A stretch of DNA of 64,000 nt, taken from positions 80,546,847 to 80,610,846 of the forward strand of contig CM026404.1 in the NCBI GenBank assembly GCA_014843695.1, given 5' to 3'. Source of the stretch: Archivesica marissinica. Taxonomy: Eukaryota; Mollusca; Bivalvia; Venerida; Vesicomyidae. The notes under the pieces are model-generated. The model did not search any database. It was not told the origin of the DNA and saw only the letters and a program-made list of their open reading frames with translations. This document shows, one piece after another, positions 55,131-64,000 of the stretch (the first letter of the stretch is position 1; every line of letters begins with the position of its first letter). Made by a program: the position numbers and the translations under genes.

Positions 55131-55830
55131 GATCCAGCAAATGAACTAAACATAAAAAGGGTCATAACTCAATGGAAAATGAATGAAGCAGAAACTTGAA
55201 GATGATACACAAAACTGATCAATATCTAGATTAGTACCAGTAGAAATCTGGCTATGGATTTAGCAGAGGTCATCCAGACAAACTGTATTCTTCACATATA
55301 TCTCCAAAGGGCCATAACTGTGTGAAGAATGAACCAAGTGGAATGCAAAATTAAGTGATATTAGTCTGGCAGTGAAACAGCGGTTTTCACCATAACCTGA
55401 AATTCCCGGATAAAGTTTTTTTCTCTGTTGATTATTTATCTATATAATGATATCCAGGTGGGTGTGAAGTTCTCACCTTTGGGCAATTCGAAATATTCAA
55501 GATTTTCAAAATGGCCGCCAATCGGAAAATTGTTTAACAATATATTTGCTACCAGTATATTGCCAGACTATATGCACAACTTGATGCTGATCATTTCTGT
55601 GAAGTTTTGTGAAAATCCGGCGAGGAGTTTCGATGCTCTTGTTCAGACCTGTGTTATATTAAAACATCTTCCTGAACAAAGCGGTGAAGATGATAAGTAT
55701 GCACAACTAGGCTTGGTACATAATTCACCATTCCTGTAAAGTTTCGCGAAAATCTGACAACTAACGGTTTAGAAAATTTTATACAGAAGGGTCAGAATGA
55801 CGGATAATGGACATACGGGTAAACAAAAAG
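55131..55830. repeat. Dispersed repeat region (tentative)
   Basis: 'gggccataactgtgtgaag', 'gtgaagttttgtgaaaatcc' and 'gtaaagtttcgcgaaaatc' are phrases typical of dispersed mollusc repeats; the last two are an internal pair. A 103-codon ORF at 55428-55739 shows no motif and I do not call it a gene. Confidence 0.4.
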
Positions 55831-55848
55831 TGCAATATTAGTATGTCT

Positions 55849-56625
55849 CTCCCACCCCGAGACTCTAGGGAGACATAATTAATATGTCTCTTCCCTGAGA
55901 TTCTAGGGAGACATAATTAATATGTCTCTCCCCCTGAGACTCTAGGGAGACATAATTAATATGTCTCTTCCCTGAGATTCTAGGGAGACATGGAGACATA
56001 ATTAATATGTCTCTCCCCCGAGACTCTAGGGAGACATAATTAATGTGTCTCTTCCCTGAGACTCTAGGGAGACATAATTAATATGTCTCTCCACCCAAGA
56101 CTCTAGGGAGGCATAATTAATATGTCTCTCACCCGAGACTCTAGGGGACATAATTAATATGTCTCTCACCCGAGACTTTAGGGGACATAATTAATATGTC
56201 TCTCCCCCGAGACTCTAGGCAGACATAATTAATATGTCTCACCCCCCCCCGAGACTCTAGGGGTACTTAATTAATATGTCTCTCCCCTGAGACTCTAGGG
56301 AGACGTAATTAAAATGTCTCTTCCCCCCCCCCCGAGACTCAAGGGAATATAATTAATATGTCTCTCTCCCCCCTGAGACTCAAGGGAATATAATTAATAT
56401 GTCTCTCCCCCCCCCTGAGACTCAAGGGAATATAATTAATATGTCTCTCTCCCCCCTGAGACTCTAGGGAATATAATTAATATGTCTCTCCCCCCGAGAC
56501 TCAAGGGAATATAATTAATATGTCCTCCCCCCCCCCCCCTGAGACTCTAGGGAATATAATTAATATGTCTCTCCCCTGAGACTCTAGGGAATATAATTAA
56601 TATGTCTTTCCCCCCCCCCCCGAGA
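55849..56625. repeat. Array of self-complementary units of about 40 bp
   Basis: About 19 units: 'attaatatgtctctccccc', 'gagactctagggagacata', then 'attaat'. Each unit folds on itself (ATTAATATGTCT with AGACATAATTAAT, and GTCTC with GAGAC). The C-run length varies from 2 to about 12, so unit size changes. Right-hand units change agacata to aatata. Confidence 0.93.
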
Positions 56626-56744
56626 CATAGTTCCGGTATATAAGCATGCTTGTCAATCTATTCACCTGTTATTTTAATCTTATGAAATTTGATTTAAATC
56701 TGCCGACAAATACTCTGACACAGTGTAATATCAATTGCTGTGCT

Positions 56745-56850
56745 TGGCAATAACATTTCATTCAAATCGGCCCATTAGGCAATGTCACAATCCCTACTTT
56801 CTAGGAAAAATAATAAAAATATTACACCATTTATTATTTGATCATTTCGC
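56745..56850 (-). repeat. Second copy of the 48610 foldback family
   Basis: 'tgtcacaatccctactttct' and 'aggaaaaataataaaaatat', with flanking 'gatcatttcgcc', align with one arm and flank at 48627-48700 in inverse orientation. Confidence 0.5.
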
Positions 56851-56906
56851 CTATGTGTGGTAAATATTAATGTATGTCGACTAACTAAATGAGGCGTATA
56901 TCATGT

Positions 56907-57188
56907 GTTTTACGTTTATTTATCATCGCTACCGGTTGCCCATCTGAGCGACGCCTCCTGAAGAGATTAGTCATTTTAGATTTTTGGATGATAGTGCAAT
57001 GATACAGACAGAGACCCATTCCGGAGTCTCCTCTGGTTCTTTTACATGCACAGTGTAAAGCACCGACACGAGACCTAAGTTTAACGTCCCATCTGTTAAT
57101 TTTATTAGGGTCAGACGGGGGATCGAACCTGCGATTCCTGGTGATTAACAGTCCAACATGTTAACTACTGGACTACAGATATGTCTGT
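56907..57188 (-). mobile_element. SINE family 1, copy i
   Basis: Minus-strand copy, tail at left, head at right ending 'ctacagatatgtctg'. The anticodon arm has a small insertion ('ggtgattaacagtcc'). Confidence 0.85.
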
Positions 57189-57340
57189 AGCGTAAACGTA
57201 TGTCACGGTTTGTTCTGGTGATATCATGTATGAACTAAGCCTGCCAAATTTGATCACTCACGTCATAGGGCAGGGGAGTTACTTCAAAATTCTACATATA
57301 TAGAAATGTTGAAAACTTTTTTTTATATATTTTTGTTTAG

Positions 57341-57736
57341 TTTATGTAACGTCACTACCGGTTTCCCATTTGAACGACGGGCAGTTTACCTAACAAAACC
57401 TTTCCTGGACAGGCTCCAGCAGATAGCCAGTACTTGGTACACCAACCTCCGAAAGATGTTGTTAAGCAAACTGCCCATCGCTCATATGGGAAACCGGTAG
57501 CGACGATAAATAAACTTAAAAAATAAATTAATTTGTTGTGGCCAGTACATGTGGAGAGAACCACGGACCTTCTTGTATCAAATAGAATGGGCCTTCTTAC
57601 ACAGTTGTGCATACTGCCAACTGTTTCATATAAAGAGACATGATCTGAGCGGGGCTCGAACCCGTGACCTTCCATGATGATAGGTTACAGTGGTATACAA
57701 GTCAGCAACCGTAACCACTCGACCACGGAGGCGGTC
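57341..57736 (-). mobile_element. SINE family 3, copy b, with an inverted tail inside
   Basis: Minus strand: the head 'gtggtcgagtggttacgg' followed by 'ttgctgacttgtataccac', B box 'gggttcgagcccc', the body, then the tail module appears twice in opposite orientations. On + these are 'taccggtttcccatttgaac' (57356) and 'catatgggaaaccggtagcg' (57483), making a 150-bp palindrome at 57354-57505. It looks like a tail-to-tail insertion or SINE recombination. Confidence 0.72.
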
Positions 57737-57749
57737 TAATGTTGAAAAC

Positions 57750-58330
57750 CAGTGGCGGCCAGAAGCCTTCCGGGTCCAAGGCTATATTTATTATGGGGCC
57801 TCCCTCGGACACAAAGCGCACCGGGCCGAACCATGGTGGGAGAAAATTTTGGAAATTGGGGAAGAAAAACGCCAAATCCTTCACTCTAGAGAATGCAGTT
57901 GTTCATTAATTGAAGGTCTTCTCATATATGACTGCATGAATCGACCGCTGCCATTGTTTTTTTCTGGGAACTCGGGTTTTGAAGTATACATATAACATAT
58001 CCAAGTAACGCTAGGTTGAGGTAGGTTCTTTAATAAGGAAATAAAATAAAATTTTAAAAAATGACATTGGGTTAGTACCAATGTTTAATAAAATATGTTT
58101 ATAGGGGGGAAAACCCGGAAAAGTACGGAACAAAGATTTGGTAGAAAAACTTTTTTCAGTTTGTGTACATGAGATTGTGCATCCTGAGGTGCAGTTGGGG
58201 GCCCAAATTTCTAGAGGGGGCCTCAGACAACTTCTCTAATTTATTTTATTCCTTCTGGTCATTGGGGTCTCCTTTGGGCTCGGGGCCCCTGGCTAATAGC
58301 CAACCACTCCCCATGGACCGGCCGCCACTG
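57750..58330. mobile_element. Non-autonomous hAT element, 581 bp
   Basis: The termini 'cagtggcggccag' and 'ggaccggccgccactg' are inverted. The 8-bp target duplication 'ttgaaaac' is perfect at 57742-57749 and 58331-58338. CAGTGGCGG ends and 8-bp duplications are hallmarks of hAT transposons. No transposase ORF; a 101-codon ORF inside has no motif. Confidence 0.88.
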
Positions 58331-58338
58331 TTGAAAAC

Positions 58339-58475
58339 TCTACTTTGTGTACCTATTTTATATTAACCTAGCCTAGACAACTCATAATTATGTATTAAAA
58401 TTACCTCCCTTTGCCTATATATATTTTGATATATATAAACTAAATTCAAGTTAACATTAGACATAAAAAGTATAA
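58339..58475. other. Spacer, nothing recognised
   Basis: No supported feature. Confidence 0.4.
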
Positions 58476-58476
58476 A

Positions 58477-58660
58477 GAAATGCTTTACACTGTGCACGTA
58501 AAAGAACCAGAGTCTTAGAGTCCTAGAGTCTCTGGAATCGGCCTCTGTCTGTATCATTGCACTATCCTCCAAAATCTCAAATGACTAATATCTTCAGGAG
58601 GCGTCTCTCATATGGGCAACCGGTAGTAACGATAAATAAACGTAAAACACAAACAGTAAT
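58477..58660 (+). mobile_element. SINE family 1, copy j (5' truncated)
   Basis: Starts inside the body at 'aatgctttacactgtgcacg' and ends with a full tail 'catatgggcaaccggtagta' and 'aaataaacgtaaaacacaa'. No tRNA head. Confidence 0.85.
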
Positions 58661-58739
58661 GTTTGAACAATGAAATTATACAAATATTTTCTTAAATGTT
58701 AGAGTTTCATGAAAATTCACATAATGATCATGAAAATTC

Positions 58740-58960
58740 AGTGGAAGTCGTGATAGCGCAGTTGTAGCGTGTTCGCTTCATGTGCGAAAGGCCCCGAGTT
58801 CGCTCCCAGCTGTAGCCGTTACAAATGTGCCCTTAGGCAAGGCATTTATATTGCTCTCCCTCGTGGCGATGGATTCCATCAGGAATGAGGTCTCGAGAGT
58901 GATTAATATAAGTTGTAAGAACTTGTTTCACAATCGAGCTAAAATAAATTTGTATTAGCT
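58740..58960 (+). mobile_element. SINE family 2, copy h
   Basis: The head 'ggaagtcgtgatagcgcagt', core 'gcccttaggcaaggcattta' and tail 'gagctaaaataaatttgta' are present. The B box is 'gttcgctccc', and a small deletion follows the core. Confidence 0.87.
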
Positions 58961-59036
58961 AATTAAAAATTCAGTTTTCTATGGATGAATGCACACAAAT
59001 ATCTTGGTAGGCAATATCTAACTGATGGTAGATATA

Positions 59037-59218
59037 AACAGTCAAACCTGTGTTAGTGGTCACCTCAATTAAGCAGCCAACCTATATTAAGCAGCCAGTT
59101 TCCAGATTCCCAATATGATGTTTTATTATACATTTGACCTTTATTCAGCAGCCACCTGTGCCAAGCAGTCACTTTCTGTGATTCACTTGGCTGGCTGCTT
59201 ACGACAGGCCTGATTGTA
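59037..59218. mobile_element. TA foldback element family C, copy 4
   Basis: 'cagtcaaacctgtgttagtg' at the left and 'acgacaggcctgattgta' at the right. The internal site reads 'ctttattcagcag', the TTAA having mutated. Confidence 0.75.
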
Positions 59219-59417
59219 TGCCAACCATACAAATTGATTGTTACCTACCTTTGTTACTGAAATTGCATGGAAATTTATTCATTAAATTTTACTTAAATCA
59301 GATTACTGGTAATTAAATAAATGAGTGCCAATCAACCATTGGCACACCTGTAAAGCTTGTACCTGCAGAAATCTTACAGTGAAGGTATAATTTATTATAA
59401 TGCCAATTTGGAGCACT
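59219..59417. other. Spacer, nothing recognised
   Basis: No supported feature. Confidence 0.4.
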
Positions 59418-60215
59418 TTAACCCTTTGCCTGCTGAGTAAATCAAATCACATTTGCAAACAACATAGATCCAGATCAGCTGGGGCTATATGAGGATCTAT
59501 GTTGTTTGCTATTCAAACTGTCAGTGACGTCATTGATTACTTCATTTATGGTCGTCTAAACACGACGCTCCAGCGCACGGTTGCAGATCTATGTTGTTTG
59601 CTATTCAAACTGTCAGTGACGTCATTGATTACTTCATTTATGGTCGTCTAAACACGACGCTCCAGCGCACGGTTGCAGATCTATGTTGTTTGCTATTCAA
59701 ACTGTCAGTGACGTCATTGATTACTTCATTTATGGTCGTCTAAATACGACGCTCCAGCGCACGGTTGCAGATCTATGTTGTTTGCTATTCAAACTGTCAG
59801 TGACGTCATTGATTACTTCATTTATGGTCGTCTAAACACGACGCTCCAGCGCACGGTTGCATCATTTTCAGCCTAAATAAAACTACTATTTGTTGTTTAA
59901 CTCTTTGCATGCTGAGTAAATCAAATCACATTTGCAAACAATATAGATCCAGATCTATGTTGTTTGCTATTCAGCCAAATGTTTAGCTGCACTATGCGAA
60001 TAGCAAACAGCATAGAGCCTGATCAGACGGCATGTTCAACAACATAGATCCAGATCTACGTTGTTTGCTATTCAGCCAAATGTTAGCTCCACTATACGAC
60101 TAGCATGGCATGTTCAACAACATAGATCCAGATCTATGTTGTTTGCTATTCAGCCAAATGTTTAGCTCCACTATACGAATAGCAAACAGCATAGAGCCTG
60201 ATCAGACGGCATAGA
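59418..60215. mobile_element. H/A-like TTAA element cluster with internal tandem units
   Basis: Starts with TTAA and 'ccctttgcctgctgagtaaa', then 'acatagatccagatcagc' (the family A hairpin motif). A second start, 'ctctttgcatgctgagtaaa', follows at about 59901, then three shorter units with 'gatccagatctatgttgttt' and 'gctattcagccaaatg'. A clear right terminus is not found, so element borders are uncertain. Confidence 0.6.
59494..59862. repeat. 92-bp tandem repeat, 4 copies, inside the TTAA element
   Basis: The unit contains 'gatctatgttgtttgctatt', 'gtcagtgacgtcattgatta' and 'gacgctccagcgcacggttg'. Copies start at 59494, 59586, 59678 and 59770. Each carries TGACGTCA, a palindromic CRE-type octamer. 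Confidence 0.93.
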
Positions 60216-60248
60216 GCCTGGCTCAATGAATGTAAAGTTCCTATATAT

Positions 60249-60491
60249 TTAACCCTTTCAACCCCACAGGCCTCTAAATAGGCTTATGAAAAGTTTAGAT
60301 CCAGATGAGCCGGCTCGTGACGAGCCTCATCAGGATCTGCACTTTTTTGCCAGTAATAATTATTACTATTTTTAGATAAAATTACCCATTTTGATAAATG
60401 AGCTGGTCCAAATGTAATTTTCTTATTAATTTATTGGTCTAAAAATAGCATGCACCAGTCCATGTCAGTTACTTGGGGTTGAAAGGGTTAA
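60249..60491. mobile_element. TTAA foldback MITE family B, copy 6
   Basis: TTAA at 60249-60252 and 60488-60491, left 'ccctttcaaccccacaggc', right 'acttggggttgaaaggg'. Central hairpin 'tagatccagatgagccgg' / 'cctcatcaggatct'. Its right TTAA is also the left TTAA of family F copy 3. Confidence 0.86.
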
Positions 60492-60544
60492 AGCGACATT
60501 ACATCACAAAAAGGCCCAAAATGCATTTTTTCATGCATAAATAG

Positions 60545-61995
60545 TAGGGGTGGCAACGAATAACCAAATATTTGAATATTCGCTCAAACGTCCGAATATC
60601 CGAATACTATTACAGTATTCGAATATTCGGAAGAAAAAAATATATTTGCAAAATTTAAATAAACCGGCAGAAAATCAGATACGTCATTGTTGTTTTCTTT
60701 TCAAAATATCATAAAACCTTACAAAGTTACACTACAAAAGAAATCGTCCGAGGAGGTGTGAATAAACCATGTTGTGATGCAACCACGGCAGGTGTTAATT
60801 GACACTTGCCATGAAATTGGATAATTACAGTAGGTTCTAAAGTAGGTATTGTTTGAATTTTATTGTATAATTTATAAACATGTTAATCTATATTACTGAT
60901 TGAACCAATTCAATATTGCAAACTAATTTGTTTGCAAATTGTTGCTGCTGGGTAAATATCGGGGGTCTTTGATATGATTTTAAAATTGTTTTGCCGAGAA
61001 AATACCTTTGAAATATTACTGAAAGTTTGCAGCAACATTCACACCCATATGTATTTAAAATGTTTAATTAACTGCTGAATATTACCCAAAAGTACTATTT
61101 AAAGTATGATTTTTTTGATGGTGTCCTCATTAAATGTTAATGCTTAATTTATGATATATCGTCAAACACTAGAAATTCAAAATGCCTGCTCAGTCACATG
61201 TTTGGAAATACTTCACTCGCTCTGAGAATAAGAAACCTGCTAGGTGTAATTTGTGCAAAATGGACTTAACATATTCGGGTACAACATCAAATCTGAATAA
61301 CCACTTGAAAAACAAACACCCTTCAATGGAAAGCAGTTCATATGACTCTAAAAAGCAAGTGCCAACGACTTCATTTGTGAAATCTCCCAGGAAATTTACC
61401 GCTAGTGAGAGCGAGCGTATTACTCAGGCCAGAACGCATTACTAACGCATCACATCTTCTCCGCAACTGGTCTACTTATCAACAAGCTAAGGAACAGATT
61501 ATCCACTTCTCTTGTTGACAACATTATTTTTTTGAACAAGAACAACGTTCAAAAAGGTTGTGACATTGAGTTTTAATATGCACGCATGGTGAGATCGTAC
61601 GGTACTACCAGTTGACATTTATGGACATATATATTGTATGTGTGAAATTTAGTACACATTGAAATGTTTCCAAGTAATTGAATTTGAATAAAGTTTAGCA
61701 CGTTCTTATATAGAATTCTTCATTTATTATATATAGTAGCATAGGTATTAATTTGGTGTACTAACTTAAGTCTCATCGGGAATGGTAGAGTGTACAGTGG
61801 ACGATAACAATAACTGATTGAGTCGTCGCCAAATTTACAGTAAGAAGAAGGGCATTGTGAAAATTTATGTGTTTGAGATATTTTGATTTGTTCACAAACT
61901 TACACCGAATATTCTTCCGACCGAATATTCTTCCGACCGAATATCCTTCCGACCGACTATTCGAATACCTATATCGCTATTCGTTGCCATCTCTA
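60545..61995 (+). mobile_element. hAT element with broken transposase, 1451 bp
   Basis: The inverted termini 'taggggtggcaacgaata' and 'tattcgttgccatctcta' match at 16 of 18 positions, and 'cgaatattcg'-type subterminal repeats cluster at both ends. The perfect 8-bp duplication 'ataaatag' lies at 60537-60544 and 61996-62003. It encodes only a BED-finger N-terminus. A deletion derivative of a larger hAT transposon. Confidence 0.92.
61182..61445 (+). CDS. BED zinc-finger N-terminus of a hAT transposase (truncated)
   Basis: An 87-codon ORF. Residues 8-46 form a BED-type finger: W8, F11, then C22-x2-C25-x15-H41-x4-H46, with the family-typical ARCNLC, TTSNLNNHLK and H46. It is followed by a Ser/Lys-rich linker and a stop at codon 88. 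Full hAT transposases are several hundred residues with a DDE RNase-H fold and a C-terminal dimerisation domain, none of which is present before the right terminus. The start at 61182 is the first Met, and 'aaaATGcct' is an acceptable context. It may still make a DNA-binding peptide that recognises hAT ends, but that is inference; a dead remnant is simplest. Confidence 0.75.
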   Translation: MPAQSHVWKYFTRSENKKPARCNLCKMDLTYSGTTSNLNNHLKNKHPSMESSSYDSKKQVPTTSFVKSPRKFTASESERITQARTHY

Positions 61996-62436
61996 ATAAA
62001 TAGCATTGCTATTACAAATTCTTCCGAAAGAATACGAATACTAACGTTCAATTATTAAACAGTGTTTTTGCGGTATACAAACTCTCAAAAGTGAAAGTAG
62101 GATTTCATACAGGGGTCAGCCACGTTCCTGAATTGAACATTGATTATTATTTGGAGTTTATACTAAGCCCGTGATACTGTCATTTAGAGTCACACATGTG
62201 AGATATAACAGGAAATCTGTTCCACAAATCTTATTAATCGGGAAACACGCGTTGTATAACACATTGATGTTGACCCTATTTACATTAATTTGGTATATCA
62301 ACAATCGTCGTATACAGCGCTAGATTACTAGTTGAAATACTTAGTATCTGCGACAAACATTAAAAAAAAAAAATCATATAATAGGAAAATACATTCTGTA
62401 GAAATTTCCATTTTCAACGATGTAGTGTCGCTTTAA

Positions 62437-63209
62437 CCATAATTTTCTCATGCCACGATGCCATAGTTTTCATAATCGTACGTAAAATCAGTAATAATTC
62501 AGACTAGGTTTCCAATCGGTATTTTCATCTACAGTTTGTGGCCTATCGTGTGTCGTTTAATGTCCCATTGCCTACCATGCATATAGCGTACACTGATCAA
62601 TTTTAATCAAGGCATGCAAATTAAGATTTCAATCTCTCCACTGACTATTGATGGCTGAATGGACTTTAAATGGCTGTGACAGACACAATAGGTACAATGG
62701 TTGTCACCCGAATGACCACGAGTTACTTTATCTTCAGACTTTATCGTAAATTTAAGCGTGTGACAAAGAACAGTTAGTCGCGATTAGGATTTTGTCAAGG
62801 ACCTATTCTCCATTCCTCCCACAATTCTTTGGGTTCAATAGGACACATAAAGTGTAGATTCATGTCCACAGTGACAATAACAACTTCATGGGTACTTGAG
62901 ATAATGGGCTGCACTATAGATTCTACTTTTATAACACCGTTTTGCAATATCCCTTCCATTACATACGACATATAGGACAACTATTCTATACAGAAATCAT
63001 GATCTGAAGCCCATATACCGCGCTTCATTGTATGATTTACCGAAGCAATGTCATTAACTAATGACTATATTAATGACACGCATCGAGATGTTAATCCCCT
63101 TATTGCACTGCTGGTGCCATGTAGTTATACTTGGCTTTGATGGAATAGCCGATACAAACATAGTTCATTTGTAATATGGTTAGACAAACATGGTTCATGT
63201 GCAATCTAA
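62437..63209. other. Intergenic, nothing recognised
   Basis: A 61-codon minus-strand ORF at 62795-62980 has no motif. No repeat family identified. Confidence 0.4.
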
Positions 63210-63805
63210 TTAACCTTTTTTCCTTCATAGAGATTTAGGTTAATATACTATTATATCTCCATATAAACCACAGCCATTTAGCTATCCTGCAGTGGATAAG
63301 TAGTCACCATAGCTATCCCACCTCCATATATATTACTGGGACTACATGAGATTTAGGTTAATATACTATTATATCTCCATATAAACCACAGCCATTTAGC
63401 TATCCTGCAGTGGATAAGTAGTCACCATATCTATCCCACCTCCATATATATTACTGGGACTACATGAGATTTAGGTTAATATACTATTATATCTCCATAC
63501 AAACGACAGCCATTTAGCTATCATGCAGTGGATAAGTAGTCACCATATCTATCCCACCTCCATATATATTACTGGGACTACATGAGATTTAGGTTAATAT
63601 ACTATTATATCTCCATACAAACGACAGCCATTTAGCTATCATGCAGTGGATAAGTAGTCACCATATCTATCCCACCTCCATAGATATTACTGGGACTACA
63701 TGAGATTCTGGCCTTTATTATGGGCATTGGTTTGGCTATTACATTGACAATGTATGTCGTATTGGTAATGGCGTTAAGATGTGCTTCTATGAGGGAAATG
63801 GTTTA
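63210..63805 (+). mobile_element. TTAA element family E, copy 3, with 118-bp internal array
   Basis: Left TTAA 'ccttttttccttcatagag'; right 'gcttctatgagggaaatgg' with a decayed TTTA edge. About four internal units of 118 bp ('atttaggttaatatactatt', 'gctatcatgcagtggataag', 'cccacctccatatatattac') start at 63233, 63351, 63469 and 63587. Only one left terminus is present here, unlike copy 2. Confidence 0.82.
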
Positions 63806-63890
63806 GGCCAATATTACATAATAAAAAACAAACAAAAAACAATATTGATGTGCAAGCTGTACATCTTTTTCCTGTCATTCATCTCTACAT

Positions 63891-64000
63891 GAACAACCCA
63901 GCAGCATCAATGAACAGCCCAGCAGCATCAATGAACGGCCCAGCAGCATCAATGAACAGCCCAGCAGCATCAATGAACAACCCAGCAGCATCAATGAACA
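63891..64000. repeat. 21-bp minisatellite, running off the window
   Basis: Five copies of 'cagcccagcagcatcaatga' plus 'a'. The true extent is unknown because it reaches the last base. Confidence 0.92.

Larger units (their letters stand above)
60488..62436. mobile_element. Family F element, copy 3, split by a hAT element
   Basis: Left TTAA 'agcgacattacatc', right 'cgatgtagtgtcgctttaa' (ends 62436). The right half (62004-62436) aligns in inverse orientation with F copy 1: 'aaagtaggatttcatac', 'gtgatactgtcatttagagt'. The left half is short before the hAT insertion. Confidence 0.72.

Noticed and set aside
55428..55739. 103-codon ORF as a gene
   Set aside because: It lies in a region with dispersed-repeat phrases, has no recognisable motif and no supporting context.

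Overview
This window comes from an animal nuclear genome and is almost entirely repeat-derived. It has no operons, no rRNA and no recognisable multi-exon host gene. The sequence suggests a bivalve mollusc. It carries several tRNA-headed SINE families, one with a 'gcccttaggcaaggca' block of the kind seen in molluscan SINEs. It also carries dispersed blocks containing 'caggtgagctaaa' or 'gacctagtgacctag', which I associate with bivalve genomes. The species assignment is inference, and I would not go below 'lophotrochozoan, probably bivalve' without a search.

Layout. I count about 28 tandem arrays with different periods (11 to 118 bp), together roughly 23 kb, or a little over a third of the known sequence. 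The main ones are: 19 bp (352-1258), 31 bp (1293-5008), 45 bp (11166-12150), a C-rich tract (12430-12700), 32 bp (16513-16736), 22 bp (17513-17755), 37 bp (19049-20285), 15/20 bp (23235-23915), 77 bp (24112-24500), 21 bp (25624-26685), 66 bp (29634-34190), 75 bp (37402-37650), 27 bp (38402-39200), 32 bp (40690-41352), 35 bp (41580-42280), 27 bp (42393-43424), 67 bp (45100-45905), 13 bp (47726-48304), 24 bp (49478-50096), 95 bp (51770-52115), 25 bp (53388-54095), hairpin units of about 40 bp (55849-56625), 92 bp (59494-59862), 118 bp (63233-63700) and 21 bp at the right edge.

Between the arrays lie short transposable elements. There are several families of TTAA-flanked foldback elements, here called A, B, E, F and H; A, B and E begin CCC and look like piggyBac-type MITEs. 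There are also TA-flanked elements (C, G), a foldback family D, two hAT elements with perfect 8-bp target duplications (57750-58330 and 60545-61995), and about 25 SINE copies from at least five modular families. Nested insertions leave dateable layers: TTAA elements sit exactly at TTAA sites that are still intact in empty relatives elsewhere in the window.

The few plausible protein-coding pieces are a 164-codon intact ORF with a CPxCxCxPC cluster (15777-16271), a transposase-like fragment lying divergently beside it and flanked by 270-bp direct repeats that are about 99% identical (14523-15180), a BED zinc-finger N-terminus of a broken hAT transposase (61182-61445), and a doubtful 380-codon heptapeptide-repeat ORF with a signal-peptide-like start (25547-26689). 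All other long ORFs are by-products of tandem units or of a 1000-N gap at 28634-29633.

The most interesting pattern is that several large minisatellites (37, 66, 92 and 118 bp) are made from the end or inside of TTAA elements and remain enclosed between that element's own termini. These elements therefore look like seeds, and possibly carriers, of minisatellites.
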